DNA of 64,000 nt from contig JACKIG010000017.1 in NCBI GenBank assembly GCA_020638595.1, positions 1-64,000 of the forward strand. The letters run 5' to 3'. The notes below the pieces were generated by a model, which saw only the letters and a program-made list of their open reading frames with translations, had not been told where the DNA came from and ran no database searches. The position numbers were made by a program, and so were the translations under genes. This stretch comes from Rhodospirillaceae bacterium. GTDB lineage: Bacteria > Pseudomonadota > Alphaproteobacteria > DSM-16000 > Inquilinaceae. Positions 36,998-45,905 of this stretch are shown here, in pieces; within the stretch, counting starts at the first letter, position 1; the number at the start of each line of letters is the position of its first letter.

Positions 36998-37252
36998 GCC
37001 GGTCTTGGTCCATTTCCAGGGGAGGGAAGCCGGGCCGCGTCACCACGGCCCGGCCGGTCCGGATGCGAGGCCATTGACCCGGGCGCAGTGCGCGCGGGCG
37101 GCCCCGGTTCGTCGTTGTCCGCTTTCCGGACGGGGACGGTCGCTCGCGGGGGCAGGCCCTGGAGCAGGTGACATCAGGCTGACCCTGCCCTCTTTCCGAT
37201 GGCGAGAGCCTGATTCACCGACGACGCCGGTCCGACGTCATCGGATCGGGCG

Positions 37253-37369
37253 CTAGCCGCCCTTGCCGCCCTTGCCGCCCTTGGTCGGCTGGGATGTCGG
37301 CTGGGGCTTGCCCTTGCCCGTGGGGGCGGGTTGCGGGGCTGACTTCGGTTGCGGCTTGCCCTTGTCCAT
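37253..37369 (-). CDS. Predicted 38-residue Lys/Pro/Gly-rich peptide
   Basis: A short frame: ATG 37369 preceded by GAAGGA eight bases upstream, ending at TAG. The sequence is MDKGKPQPKSAPQPAPTGK followed by GKPQPTSQ and a GGKGGKGG end. It is strongly basic, low-complexity and without a hydrophobic segment. The good ribosome site and lack of other features favour translation, but nothing homologous is known to me and it could be spurious. Confidence 0.4.
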   Translation of the reverse strand: MDKGKPQPKSAPQPAPTGKGKPQPTSQPTKGGKGGKGG

Positions 37370-37870
37370 CTCGGTTGTCCTTCGCTGGTATCCCCGACAG
37401 CCGGGGACCGCCGATATGTTGGAGGCGACGACTTCGGTTTCAAGCGCCTCGACTTTGTGATTCCGGACGAAGTCTTCTCACCGGCGGCTCTGGTCACGAC
37501 ATCCAAGAACCGTCAAAAACTACGATACTGCTAATTCCATCCATGCATCCGCTGCATAGCGCCGGACGGACGATCGGGCTGGATGGTTATTTCGTGGTTC
37601 AAGAAGTCGCACCAAAAATTTGTTGCGGCCTGATGTACTTGCAGTGCAATTCCATGCACCCTATATCGATCGCCGCCTGGCGAGATACGACGCTTGCGGG
37701 GCGTCTCTTCCGCCAGGCGCAGGCAGGGGATATCCGGCGATAGGGGGATCGGGTGCCATCGGGTGGCGTGGCAACCGTCCCGGTTTCGCAAGGCCCGGCT
37801 GCCGTCACCGGCCCCGGGGGGTGGCCGGCCCCCCGTCTTCCGGTGTTTCCCCCGGCCTCGGACCAATGAG
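37370..37870. other. About 500 bases with no supported gene; locally lower GC
   Basis: Between the small basic peptide and the next small membrane-protein gene. Open frames here are short and lack ribosome sites or family-like sequence. The middle part (about 37480-37700) is visibly richer in A and T than its surroundings, with stretches such as CGTCAAAAACTACGATACTG. It may hold promoters or an unrecognised RNA, or be a remnant of transferred DNA; no specific element can be named. Confidence 0.4.
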
Positions 37871-38206
37871 ATGCAGGCGACAGCGTCGTCACTTCCCGCC
37901 AACCCGTCGCGGGTGGCCCCCCGATCGATGGCCGTCGGGGCGTTCATTGCCGCAGTGGCCGTGGCGGCATTCTTCGCGTCCGAGGTCGTGGCCCTCGGAG
38001 TTGCGAGCGTGTGGTCGGTGGCCGGGATGCTCGACCTTCCCCCTGCCGTCACGACGCCGGCGATGATCGTCGTCCTTGTGATCGCCTGCGCGATCGCCGT
38101 GTGGCTGTACAGGCGTGTCTTCCGCGCCGAACGGGCGCTGGAGGCCGAGTTGGGGGCGGCAAACCTGAACGGTCCGCTGGCCGCGGATGACGACGGCGCC
38201 CGCTGA
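37871..38206 (+). CDS. Small two-helix membrane protein
   Basis: 111 residues from ATG 37871. Two hydrophobic helices (about 20-45, GAFIAAVAVAAFFASEVVAL; and 58-78, AMIVVLVIACAIAVWLY) are followed by a charged coiled-coil-like tail (RRVFRAERALEAELGAANLN). The protein family is unknown. The stop codon abuts the stop of the convergent MFS gene. The ribosome site is weak, so the exact start is uncertain. Confidence 0.5.
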   Translation: MQATASSLPANPSRVAPRSMAVGAFIAAVAVAAFFASEVVALGVASVWSVAGMLDLPPAVTTPAMIVVLVIACAIAVWLYRRVFRAERALEAELGAANLNGPLAADDDGAR

Positions 38207-39481
38207 TCAGGGCTCGGGGTCGGCGCTGCTATCGGGTGCCCTGGGGTCGAGGCCCATCGCCTCGGGCGTGGAGCGTATGACGCCGAAGGCGACGAAATCC
38301 TCGCGCGCTTCCGGCGGCAGCGCGGCGCGGCGCGTCATGCGGTAGCCGGCGAAGACGGCAAGCAGGCAGTGGACGCAGGCGGTGAAGGCAAACAGCCCAC
38401 CGGCGCCCATGGCCTGCATCGCGGTCGCAGCCAGGGGCGGCCCCAAGGTCGCCCCCAAGCCCCAGGTCAGCAGCAGGCCGCTGCTGGCTTCGACGAAGCC
38501 CGAACGGTCGACGAAATCATTCGTATGGGCGACGCAGAGGCCGTACAGCGGATAGGCACAGGCGCCGAAGACCAGACCCAGCGCGATCAGCGGCCAGTTG
38601 ATCGCCCCGTCCCCCAGCCATCCCGTGACCGCGGCGGCGATCAGCACACCCGCCATGGCGGACGCCGCCAGCCCGCTGCCGAGGATGACATAGCGCCGGT
38701 CGATCCGGTCGGACAGCCGGCCGACCGGATACTGCGAGAGCGCGCCGCCGACGACGGCCGCGCTCATGAACAAGGCCACGCCGGTGGTGGACAGCCCCAG
38801 GCGCTGCCCGTAGATCGCGCCCAGTCCGCCGAAGGAGCCGTTGGCGACACCGACCGCAAAGGCGCCGACGACGCCGACGGGCGAGGTCTGATACAGCCGC
38901 CGCAGCCGCAGCCGGACCTGCGCGATGGGGTTGGGCGCCACCGACTTGGTCAGGCCCACCGGAATCAGCGCCCACGCGATGGCCACGCCGGTCATGGCGA
39001 ACAGGGTGAATTCCAGCGGCTGCGCCAGGGGCAGCATCATCTGCCCGCAGGTCGTGGCGGCGAAGTTGATGATCATGTAGGCGGAGAAGATCTGCCCGCG
39101 GTTCTCGTTCGTCGACCGTTCGTTCAGCCAGCTCTCGATGACCATGAACAGGCCGGAGAAGCAGAAGCCGCTCCAGATCCTCAACCCGATCCAGGTGATG
39201 GGGTTGACCGCCAGCGCGAAGATGATCGCCAGGCTGGAGGCAATGGCGGCAAGCACGGCGAAGGTGCGGATATGCCCGACGCGCTGCACGATATGGGGTG
39301 CCAGCAGGCAGCCCAGCACGAAGCCGATGGAATAGCCGGAGCTCAACAGGCCGATCAGCTGGGGGGCAAAGCCCTCCAGCCCCGCGCGCACCGGGATCAG
39401 GAGCCCCTGGATGCCGCCGCCGACCAGCAGGATGGCGGCGCCCAGCAACAGGGCCGTGATGGGTCCGAAGATCTTTCCCAT
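38207..39481 (-). CDS. MFS transporter (YcaD/UMF-like)
   Basis: 424 residues, twelve predicted helices. MFS signatures include GYSIGFVLGCLLAPHIVQR-type helix 2/loop 2-3 sequence, SWLNERSTNENRGQIFS after helix 4, and QYPVGRLSDRIDRRYVILG at loop 8-9. This SWLN-ER pattern is typical of YcaD-like permeases, whose substrates are mostly unknown. ATG 39481 is preferred over a GTG 17 codons upstream because the extension is not membrane-like; both have weak ribosome sites. It is divergent from the isochorismatase-family gene. Confidence 0.85.
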   Translation of the reverse strand: MGKIFGPITALLLGAAILLVGGGIQGLLIPVRAGLEGFAPQLIGLLSSGYSIGFVLGCLLAPHIVQRVGHIRTFAVLAAIASSLAIIFALAVNPITWIGLRIWSGFCFSGLFMVIESWLNERSTNENRGQIFSAYMIINFAATTCGQMMLPLAQPLEFTLFAMTGVAIAWALIPVGLTKSVAPNPIAQVRLRLRRLYQTSPVGVVGAFAVGVANGSFGGLGAIYGQRLGLSTTGVALFMSAAVVGGALSQYPVGRLSDRIDRRYVILGSGLAASAMAGVLIAAAVTGWLGDGAINWPLIALGLVFGACAYPLYGLCVAHTNDFVDRSGFVEASSGLLLTWGLGATLGPPLAATAMQAMGAGGLFAFTACVHCLLAVFAGYRMTRRAALPPEAREDFVAFGVIRSTPEAMGLDPRAPDSSADPEP

Positions 39482-39639
39482 GGACAAGGCTGCGACGCGG
39501 GTGGCGGATTCTGCGCGACGATGCCCGTGCACACCCGGCCGGCCAAGAGCTTTCTTTCCCGCCGGAACCCTTGACAGCGGGAACCCGTCGCCGAAGCATC
39601 ACGCTGCAATGCACACCGGCCGAGTGGACGGAAAGGCGG

Positions 39640-40344
39640 ATGAACGACTTCGACGCGATGCCCGTGGATGCGGCCGGCGGCCGCTATCGCGAGCGGCCGA
39701 TCGAGCCGGGGCGGACGGCCCTGCTCAGCATCGACATGCAGAACATGGAATGCGGCGTGCACCTGCGCCACCGGGCGCACGAGGTCGGTACGCCGGAACA
39801 CGCCAAGGCGTGGTTCTTCCGGCGGATCGACGATGTGGTCATTCCCGCGCAGGCCCGGCTGCTGGCGGCGGCCCGGGCCGCGGGCGTGGAGGTGATGTTC
39901 ACCACCATCGAAAGCCTGACGCGCGACGGCCGCGACCGCAGCCTGGATCACAAGATCTCGCGCATCCACGCCCCCCGCGGTTCGTGGGAGGGCAGGGTGA
40001 TCGACGAGGTTGGGCCGGCGGGGGACGAGATCGTCATTCCCAAGACCGCCTCCGGCGTCTTCAATTCCACCAATATCGACTATGTGCTGTGCAATCTCGG
40101 TGTCCGGTCGCTGGTGCTGTTCGGGGTACTGACCGACCAGTGCGTCGAATCGACGATCCGCGATGCTGCCGACCGCGGCTATCTGGTGACGGTGGTGGAG
40201 GATGCCTGCGCCACCTATACCGAAGCCCGGCACGTGCATTCCATCCGCTCGATGGACGGCGCATACGCCCGTGTGCGCTCGGCCGACCAGCTGATTGCGG
40301 AAATCCGGGCCGTCTGCGGGCCGGAGGATCGAGCCGCCGGTTGA
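39640..40344 (+). CDS. Isochorismatase-family cysteine amidohydrolase (paralogue A)
   Basis: 234 residues. The catalytic triad is visible: Asp in LLSIDMQNMECGVH, Lys in VIPKTASGVF and Cys in LTDQCVESTIRD. Relatives hydrolyse amides and carbamoyl groups (nicotinamide, N-carbamoylsarcosine, biuret, ureidoacrylate). NSTNIDYVLCNLGVRSLVLF is shared almost word for word with the second copy at 46575. The ABC transporter starts 100 bases downstream on the same strand, so it probably acts on what that system imports. Start 39640 follows GGAAAGG. Confidence 0.87.
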   Translation: MNDFDAMPVDAAGGRYRERPIEPGRTALLSIDMQNMECGVHLRHRAHEVGTPEHAKAWFFRRIDDVVIPAQARLLAAARAAGVEVMFTTIESLTRDGRDRSLDHKISRIHAPRGSWEGRVIDEVGPAGDEIVIPKTASGVFNSTNIDYVLCNLGVRSLVLFGVLTDQCVESTIRDAADRGYLVTVVEDACATYTEARHVHSIRSMDGAYARVRSADQLIAEIRAVCGPEDRAAG

Positions 40345-40443
40345 GCCGGCGACGCGGCTGTGGAAACATGGGCGCCCGTCAAGACCCCCCGCCATCGGTC
40401 CCGTTGCCTTGGAGCCCTGGAGGCTCGCCTTCGTTTGGACGGC

Positions 40444-41241
40444 ATGCCCCCCGCTGAGTCTGTCCCGCTGCTGGCCGTCGACGGTCTGACCAAGCGTTTC
40501 GGCGGCGTGGTGGCGTTGTCGGGCTATGCCATCCGGGTCGCGGCCGGGGAGCTGATCGGCCTGATCGGTCCCAACGGGGCCGGCAAGACGACGGTGCTGA
40601 ACCTGTTGACCGGGGTGACGCGGCCGAGCGAGGGCCGCATCGTCTTTCGCGGCGAGGACATTACCGGCCAGCGGGCCGACCGCTTCACCGCACGCGGCAT
40701 CGCGCGCACCTTCCAGAACATCCGCCTGTTCCGCGACCTGACGGTACTGGACAACGTGACGGCCGCCCTGCACCTGCGCCACGGCCCGGCCCTGGCATCG
40801 GCGGTGCTGGCCCTGCCGGCGGCCCGGCGGGCGGAGCGGCGGATGGCAGCCCGCGGGCTGGAGCTGCTGGACCTGTTCGCCCTGGCCGACCGCGCGCAGG
40901 CGCGTGCGCGCGACCTGCCCTATGGCGAACAGCGCAAGGTCGAGATCGCGCGGGCCCTGGCGACGGAACCCCGGCTGCTGCTGCTGGACGAACCCGCCGC
41001 CGGCATGAACCCGGCGGAGACCCGCCACCTGATGGACGTGATCCGCGCGGTCCACGATGCCCTGTCGCTGACGATCCTGGTGGTCGAACACGACATGAGC
41101 CTGATCATGGGCCTGTGCGGGCGGGTGCAGGTGATCAACCGTGGCGAGGTGCTGGCCGACGGTGCGCCGGCACAGGTGCAGGCCGACCCTGCCGTGATCG
41201 AAGCCTATCTAGGAACCCGCCGTGCCCGTGCCGGTGCTTGA
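40444..41241 (+). CDS. livG: ABC transporter ATP-binding protein, branched-chain amino acid type (LivG-like)
   Basis: 265 residues. The Walker A is GPNGAGKTTVLNLL, the Q-loop RTFQNIRLFRDL is LivG-specific, a signature LPYGEQRKVEIARAL replaces the LSGGQ motif as in LivG, and the Walker B is LLLLDEPAAGMN. The switch His is in VEHDMSLIM. It powers a HAAT-family importer. It is the first gene of a five-gene run with overlaps at every junction, which shows a single operon. Members of this transporter family import amino acids, urea, amides and aromatic acids; the livG name denotes family, not substrate. Confidence 0.9.
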   Translation: MPPAESVPLLAVDGLTKRFGGVVALSGYAIRVAAGELIGLIGPNGAGKTTVLNLLTGVTRPSEGRIVFRGEDITGQRADRFTARGIARTFQNIRLFRDLTVLDNVTAALHLRHGPALASAVLALPAARRAERRMAARGLELLDLFALADRAQARARDLPYGEQRKVEIARALATEPRLLLLDEPAAGMNPAETRHLMDVIRAVHDALSLTILVVEHDMSLIMGLCGRVQVINRGEVLADGAPAQVQADPAVIEAYLGTRRARAGA

Positions 41242-41977
41242 GATCGACGCGGCCCAGGTCTGGCGCGGCCAGACCCATGTGCTGCACGGCATCGACCTGA
41301 CGGTGGGCGAGGGTGAGATCGTCGCCCTGATCGGCGCCAACGGCGCCGGCAAGACGACGGTGCTGATGACCATCTCCGGCCTGCTGCGACCGCGGGACGG
41401 GGCCGTGCGCTATCGTCCCCACGGCGGCGATCCCGTCGACCTCGCCCGCCTGGCGCCGGAGGCCATCGTCGGCCTGGGCATCGCCCATTGCCCGGAGGGA
41501 CGGCAGGTGTTCGCGTCGTTGAGCGTGCGCGAGAACCTGCTGATCGGCGCCTATCTGCGCCGCGACCGTGTTGCCGTGGCGGCCGATCTCGACCGCGTCG
41601 TCGCACGCTTCCCCATCCTGGGGGAGCGGGCGCGCCTGCCCGCCGGGTCGCTGTCGGGGGGCGAACAGATGATGCTGGCCATCGGCCGGGCGCTGATGTC
41701 GCGGCCGCGGCTGCTGCTGCTGGACGAACCGTCGCTGGGCCTGGCGCCGCAGATCGTCGAAACGATCTTCGACATCCTGGGCGACATCAACCGGGCCGGC
41801 ACGACACTGCTGCTGGTGGAGCAGAACGCCGCCATGGCGCTGGAGCTGGCGCACCGCGCCTATGTGATGGAGACGGGCCGCGTCACCCTGTCCGGCGCGG
41901 CGGCCGATCTGGCCGACAATCCGGAGGTGCGCCGCGCCTATCTGGGGGCCGCTGACGAAACGATGGCAGGCCGATGA
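41222..41977 (+). CDS. livF: ABC transporter ATP-binding protein, branched-chain amino acid type (LivF-like)
   Basis: 251 residues from GTG 41222, with TAGGAA upstream; it overlaps livG by 20 bases. The Walker A is GANGAGKTTVLMTI, the signature LSGGEQMMLAIGRAL, the Walker B LLLLDEPSLGLAPQIVETIF. CPEGRQVFASLSVRENLLIG is the LivF-type Q-loop region, and VEQNAAMALELAHRAYVMET the switch region. It forms the second ATPase of the importer heterodimer. Confidence 0.9.
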   Translation: MPVPVLEIDAAQVWRGQTHVLHGIDLTVGEGEIVALIGANGAGKTTVLMTISGLLRPRDGAVRYRPHGGDPVDLARLAPEAIVGLGIAHCPEGRQVFASLSVRENLLIGAYLRRDRVAVAADLDRVVARFPILGERARLPAGSLSGGEQMMLAIGRALMSRPRLLLLDEPSLGLAPQIVETIFDILGDINRAGTTLLLVEQNAAMALELAHRAYVMETGRVTLSGAAADLADNPEVRRAYLGAADETMAGR

Positions 41978-42867
41978 GCGACTATCTGCTGCAGCAGCTG
42001 GCCAACGGCCTGATCCTCGGCAGCATGTACGCCCTGGTGGCGATCGGCTTTTCGATGATCTACGGCATCGTCCGGCTGATCAATTTCGCCCATGGCGACA
42101 TCGCCATGATCGGGGCGTTTACCGCCCTGGCGGCGCTGATGGCGGCGGACCTGCCCATCATCGTCGTCGTGCTGGCGGTGCTGCTGGTCGGGGCCGCGGT
42201 GGGCCTGGCGATCGAAGCGGTCGCCTTCCGGCCGCTGCGCGGCGCGCCGCAGGTCAACGGCTTCATCACGTCGCTGGCCGTCTCGGTGTTGATCCAGAAC
42301 ACGGGCATCCTGGTGCTGACGGCCGAGCCGCGCAGCGTTGCCTTCCCCGCCTTCTTAAGCCAGCCGATCGCAGGCCTGCCCATCACCGTCGATCTGGTCG
42401 ACGTGCTGATCGTGGTGCTGGCGATCGTGCTGATGGCGGCACTTGGGGCGATCGTCAACCGCACCCGCCTGGGCATGGCCATGCGGGCGACGGCGGAAAA
42501 CCTGGATGTGGCCCGTCTGATGGGCATCAACGTCAACCGCGCCATCATGGCGGCGTTTGCCATCGGCAGCGCGCTGGCCGGCATGGCCGGGCTGATGTGG
42601 GGCGCGCGCTATGGCCAGATCGACCCGATGATGGGCTTCCTGCCGGGCCTGAAGGCCTTCGTCGCCGCGGTCATCGGCGGTGTCGGCTCGATCCCCGGGG
42701 CGATGCTGGGCGGCTATCTTCTGGGGTTGGCGGAGGTACTGTTCGTCGGCCTGCTGCCGCCGGAATACGCGGGCTTCCGCGACGCCTTCGTCTTCGGCAC
42801 GCTGATCCTGGTGCTGCTGGTGCTGCCCAACGGCCTGTTGGGTCGCGCGGCGGAGGATCGGGCATGA
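41974..42867 (+). CDS. livH: ABC transporter permease, LivH-like
   Basis: 297 residues with eight or so helices. LivH hallmarks: QQLANGLILGSMYALVAIGF, YGIVRLINFAHGDIAMIGAF, and near the C-terminus LKAFVAAVIGGVGSIPGAML. It overlaps livF by four bases (ATGA). It forms half of the membrane channel. Confidence 0.92.
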   Translation: MSDYLLQQLANGLILGSMYALVAIGFSMIYGIVRLINFAHGDIAMIGAFTALAALMAADLPIIVVVLAVLLVGAAVGLAIEAVAFRPLRGAPQVNGFITSLAVSVLIQNTGILVLTAEPRSVAFPAFLSQPIAGLPITVDLVDVLIVVLAIVLMAALGAIVNRTRLGMAMRATAENLDVARLMGINVNRAIMAAFAIGSALAGMAGLMWGARYGQIDPMMGFLPGLKAFVAAVIGGVGSIPGAMLGGYLLGLAEVLFVGLLPPEYAGFRDAFVFGTLILVLLVLPNGLLGRAAEDRA

Positions 42868-43919
42868 GCGGGACGGCGCGCGGCTGGTCGCTGGCGGCCG
42901 GCCTGACCGTCGCCGGCGCCGTGGCGGTGTGGCTGGCGACCGCCAGCCTGAACAACTACCTGCTGACGCTGATCGCCTTTGCCGGCATCAACGTCATCCT
43001 GGCGGTCAGCCTGACGCTGGCCAACGGGCTGACCGGCCTGTTTTCGCTGGGCCATCCCGCCTTCATGATGGTGGGCGGCTATGTCGCCGCCATCCTGACC
43101 TTTCCGGCCAGCCGCAAGGGCTTCATGCTGCCCGACCTGCCGGACTGGCTGGCGGCCCAGCAATGGCCGCTGCTGCCGGCGCTGCTGGCCGGCGGCGCCG
43201 CGGCGGGGATCGCCGCCGTCATCGTCGGGTTCCCCGTACTGCGGCTGCGCGGCCACTACCTGGCCGTGGCGACGCTGGGACTGATCTTCATCCTGCGCGC
43301 GGTGGTCAACAACCTGGACGGCTATACGCGCGGGGCCCTGGGCTTGAGCGGCATTCCCAGGCTGACCGACCTGTGGTGGGTCTATGGCTGGGCTGTCGCC
43401 ACGATCTTCGTCTGCTGGCGCGTCAAGCAGTCCTCGCTCGGCCGCACGATGATGGCGATGCGCGAGAACGAGATGGCGGCCGCCTGCATGGGCGTGCCGC
43501 TGGCGCGCACGCGGCTGTTGGCCTTCGCGATCGGCGCGATCCTGGCCGGCATCGCCGGGGGACTGTGGGCGCATCTGGTCACGAACCTGACGCCCACCTC
43601 GCTCGGCGTGTTCCTGGCCTTCCAGATCGTCGTGATGATCGTGCTGGGCGGCCAGGGCAGCATCACCGGCGCGGCCGTGGCGGCACTGGGCCTGAGCGCC
43701 ATCGCCAACCTGCTGCGCCCGGTGGAACAGACGACCGGGCTCTACGGCCTGACCCAGATAGTGGTCGCCCTGGTGCTGATCGGCGTATTAATCTTTCGGT
43801 CCCAGGGCCTGTTCGGCAGCCGGGAGCCCGCCTTCCTGCAAGGGAAGGCAGTGCCGTCGCTGCCTGAGCGGCAGCCCGCGACACCAGACAACACTGACCC
43901 ACAGCGAGGTTCGACATGA
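42864..43919 (+). CDS. livM: ABC transporter permease, LivM-like
   Basis: 351 residues with about ten helices. LivM features: ILAVSLTLANGLTGLFSLGH, LRLRGHYLAVATLGLIFILR, SSLGRTMMAMRENEMAAACM and VVMIVLGGQGSITGAAVAAL. ATG 42864 overlaps the livH stop. It forms the second half of the channel. Confidence 0.92.
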   Translation: MSGTARGWSLAAGLTVAGAVAVWLATASLNNYLLTLIAFAGINVILAVSLTLANGLTGLFSLGHPAFMMVGGYVAAILTFPASRKGFMLPDLPDWLAAQQWPLLPALLAGGAAAGIAAVIVGFPVLRLRGHYLAVATLGLIFILRAVVNNLDGYTRGALGLSGIPRLTDLWWVYGWAVATIFVCWRVKQSSLGRTMMAMRENEMAAACMGVPLARTRLLAFAIGAILAGIAGGLWAHLVTNLTPTSLGVFLAFQIVVMIVLGGQGSITGAAVAALGLSAIANLLRPVEQTTGLYGLTQIVVALVLIGVLIFRSQGLFGSREPAFLQGKAVPSLPERQPATPDNTDPQRGST

Positions 43920-45073
43920 GGACACTGACGCGCATCGTGGCCGCCGGAACGCTGGCGGCCGGCCTCGGCACGGCGGCGCAGGCCCAGGAAACCGTGACCA
44001 TCGCCGCCCTCTACAACCTCACTGGCGGCATGTCGTCCATCGACGCGCCGGCGCTGAACGGCGCACTGTTGCATGCCCAGCTGATCAATGAGGCCGGCGG
44101 CCTTCTGGGCGGCACGGTGATGCTGGAGGTCGTGGGCATCGACACCAAGACCGACCAGCAGGAAACCGCCACCGCCGCGCAGCAGGCGCTGTCCATGGAC
44201 AACCTGATCGCCGGCATCGGCTTCGGCGACACCACCTTCGTGCTGGCGGCGGCCCCGGCCTTCCAGGAGGCGGGGATCCCCTTCGTCACGTCCGGCGCCA
44301 CCCATCCGATGCTGCCCACCTGGGTCGGCGACCACATGTTCATGACCGCCTTCGGCGACGACGACCAGAGCTATGCCATCGCCGACTACGCCTATGACAC
44401 GCTGGGCCTGCGGCGGGTGGCGCTGTGGACCGACGACAGCATGGACTTCACCCGGGCGCTGGCGACCTTCTTCCGCGAGCGGTTCGAGGAGCGGGGCGGG
44501 GAGATCGTCGGCGCAGATGTCTTCATGATGGGCGATACCGATTTCTCCGCCCAGATTGCCCGCCTTCAGGCGATCGATCCGGCGCCCGACGGCGTCTTCA
44601 TCGCCGCCATCCCGGGCGAGGCGGGCCTGTCGGTCAAGCAGATCCGCGAGGCCGGCATGGCCTTCCCCATCGTCAGCGGCGACGGTTTCGATACCGAGCT
44701 GGTGGCGACCGTCCCGGGGCCGGAGCTGGCGAACGACGTCTACTTCTCGTCCCACACCTACCGGGCCGACGACCGCCAGGTGGTGACGGACTTCGTCGCC
44801 GCCTATGAGGAGGAATACGGCCGCCCGCCGGAAAACGCATTCGCCCCCCTGGGCTATGACGCCGTCGGCCTGATCGCCAATGCCATCGAAGCCGCCGGCA
44901 GCACCGACCCGGAGGCCATTCGCGATGCGCTGGCCGCAACCCGCGACTTCGACGCCGTGACCGGCACCATCTCCTACACCCGCGAGAGCATGGTGCCGCC
45001 GAAGCCGGTCGCCATCATCGGCGTGGAGAACGGCGAGTTCACGCTGCTGGAGACGTGGACGCCGGGCGAATAG
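43916..45073 (+). CDS. ABC transporter periplasmic substrate-binding protein (amino-acid/amide type)
   Basis: 385 residues with signal peptide (LTRIVAAGTLAAGLGTAAQA). It is a type I periplasmic binding fold with LYNLTGGMSSIDAPALNGAL, IDTKTDQQETATAAQQAL, GFGDTTFVLAAAPAFQEAGI and the Tyr-rich ASP hinge region ENAFAPLGYDAVGLIANAIE. Family members bind branched-chain amino acids, amides, urea or aromatic acids. The flanking amidohydrolases suggest an amide or ureide ligand, by inference. ATG 43916 overlaps livM. A terminator follows 30 bases after the stop. Confidence 0.88.
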   Translation: MRTLTRIVAAGTLAAGLGTAAQAQETVTIAALYNLTGGMSSIDAPALNGALLHAQLINEAGGLLGGTVMLEVVGIDTKTDQQETATAAQQALSMDNLIAGIGFGDTTFVLAAAPAFQEAGIPFVTSGATHPMLPTWVGDHMFMTAFGDDDQSYAIADYAYDTLGLRRVALWTDDSMDFTRALATFFRERFEERGGEIVGADVFMMGDTDFSAQIARLQAIDPAPDGVFIAAIPGEAGLSVKQIREAGMAFPIVSGDGFDTELVATVPGPELANDVYFSSHTYRADDRQVVTDFVAAYEEEYGRPPENAFAPLGYDAVGLIANAIEAAGSTDPEAIRDALAATRDFDAVTGTISYTRESMVPPKPVAIIGVENGEFTLLETWTPGE

Positions 45074-45102
45074 GTCGGCCGGGCGGATCGCACGTAAGAC
45101 AC

Positions 45103-45130
45103 TGGGGGCGCGGGTGCCAATCCGCGCCCC
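45103..45130. terminator. Hairpin terminator between convergent genes
   Basis: GGGGGCGCGG pairs perfectly with CCGCGCCCCC across an 8-base loop, then TT. It lies 29 bases after the binding-protein stop and 15 bases before the convergent gene's end. Confidence 0.75.
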
Positions 45131-45145
45131 CTTCCGGTCTGCCGG

Positions 45146-45595
45146 TCAGTAGGTCTGCATCAGCGCGCAGTTGGTGATGATGCGATAGAACAGCTCGTTC
45201 ATCTCCATCACCTCGAACATGTCCATGCCCATGGAGGCGAGAAAGGCGATCTGCGCGTCGTAGGCCGCCTTTTCCATTTCCGCCCGGCAGGCATACTCCA
45301 TGCCCGCTCGGCTCTGCATGTGGTGCACAAGCTCATGCAGCAGGATGGAGATGTCGACGGGGTCGTCCGCCTGCCAGCCTTCCGGCAGGTGGAGGGTGCC
45401 ATCAAGGGGGTTGTAGAGGGCCACCGCCTGCGGGGATCCGTCACCATCCGCGGGGTCGAGATAGGCGGCGTCGGGGGAGTGGAGCCGTTGCAGCTCCGCG
45501 GCGGAATTGAACATCACGGCCGGCACGTCGGGGGCCGGCGGGATGCCCGTGACGGCGCCGATCCACGCCATCAAGGCAAACATCAACTGATCCAT
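45146..45595 (-). CDS. Small HExxH zinc-protease-like protein (DUF6647-type)
   Basis: 149 residues; GGAGGG lies just upstream of ATG 45595. The core is ISILLHELVHHMQSRAG, a HExxH metalloprotease helix, with later conserved-looking EYACRAEMEKAAYDAQIAFL, which may supply the third ligand. The N-terminus has a hydrophobic MDQLMFALMAWIGAVTG that may be a signal or anchor. Similar proteins are annotated as DUF6647 from memory. No substrate can be named. It is convergent with the transporter operon. Confidence 0.68.
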   Translation of the reverse strand: MDQLMFALMAWIGAVTGIPPAPDVPAVMFNSAAELQRLHSPDAAYLDPADGDGSPQAVALYNPLDGTLHLPEGWQADDPVDISILLHELVHHMQSRAGMEYACRAEMEKAAYDAQIAFLASMGMDMFEVMEMNELFYRIITNCALMQTY

Positions 45596-45905
45596 TGTCC
45601 CTCCAAATCCGGTTTCGGATCGGCGGGATTCCTCCGTCAGTCGGATATCATTGGGGTGATGGTTGGGCATGGCGGCGATGCTGCAAAGCACAAAGCCCTG
45701 TTCGCAGGTGCGGCAATTTGTCGTGCAGGCCGACTCACATCCGCGATCACCACAATGATGCCGGATGGGCAGCGCACTCTCGACACAGCCCTGCGTACCA
45801 TCGGATCCTTCGCTGGCGGTCTGCGGGCAATGGCAAGGCGCCGACTGGCGGCACCGGCTGACGCCGGACCAAAAGGGGGGCGGGCAGGCATGGGGAGGAC
45901 GGCCA

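Noticed and set aside
37531..38052. Minus-strand 173-codon frame across the gene-poor tract
   Set aside because: No ribosome site, no domain, and it overlaps the supported small membrane-protein gene.
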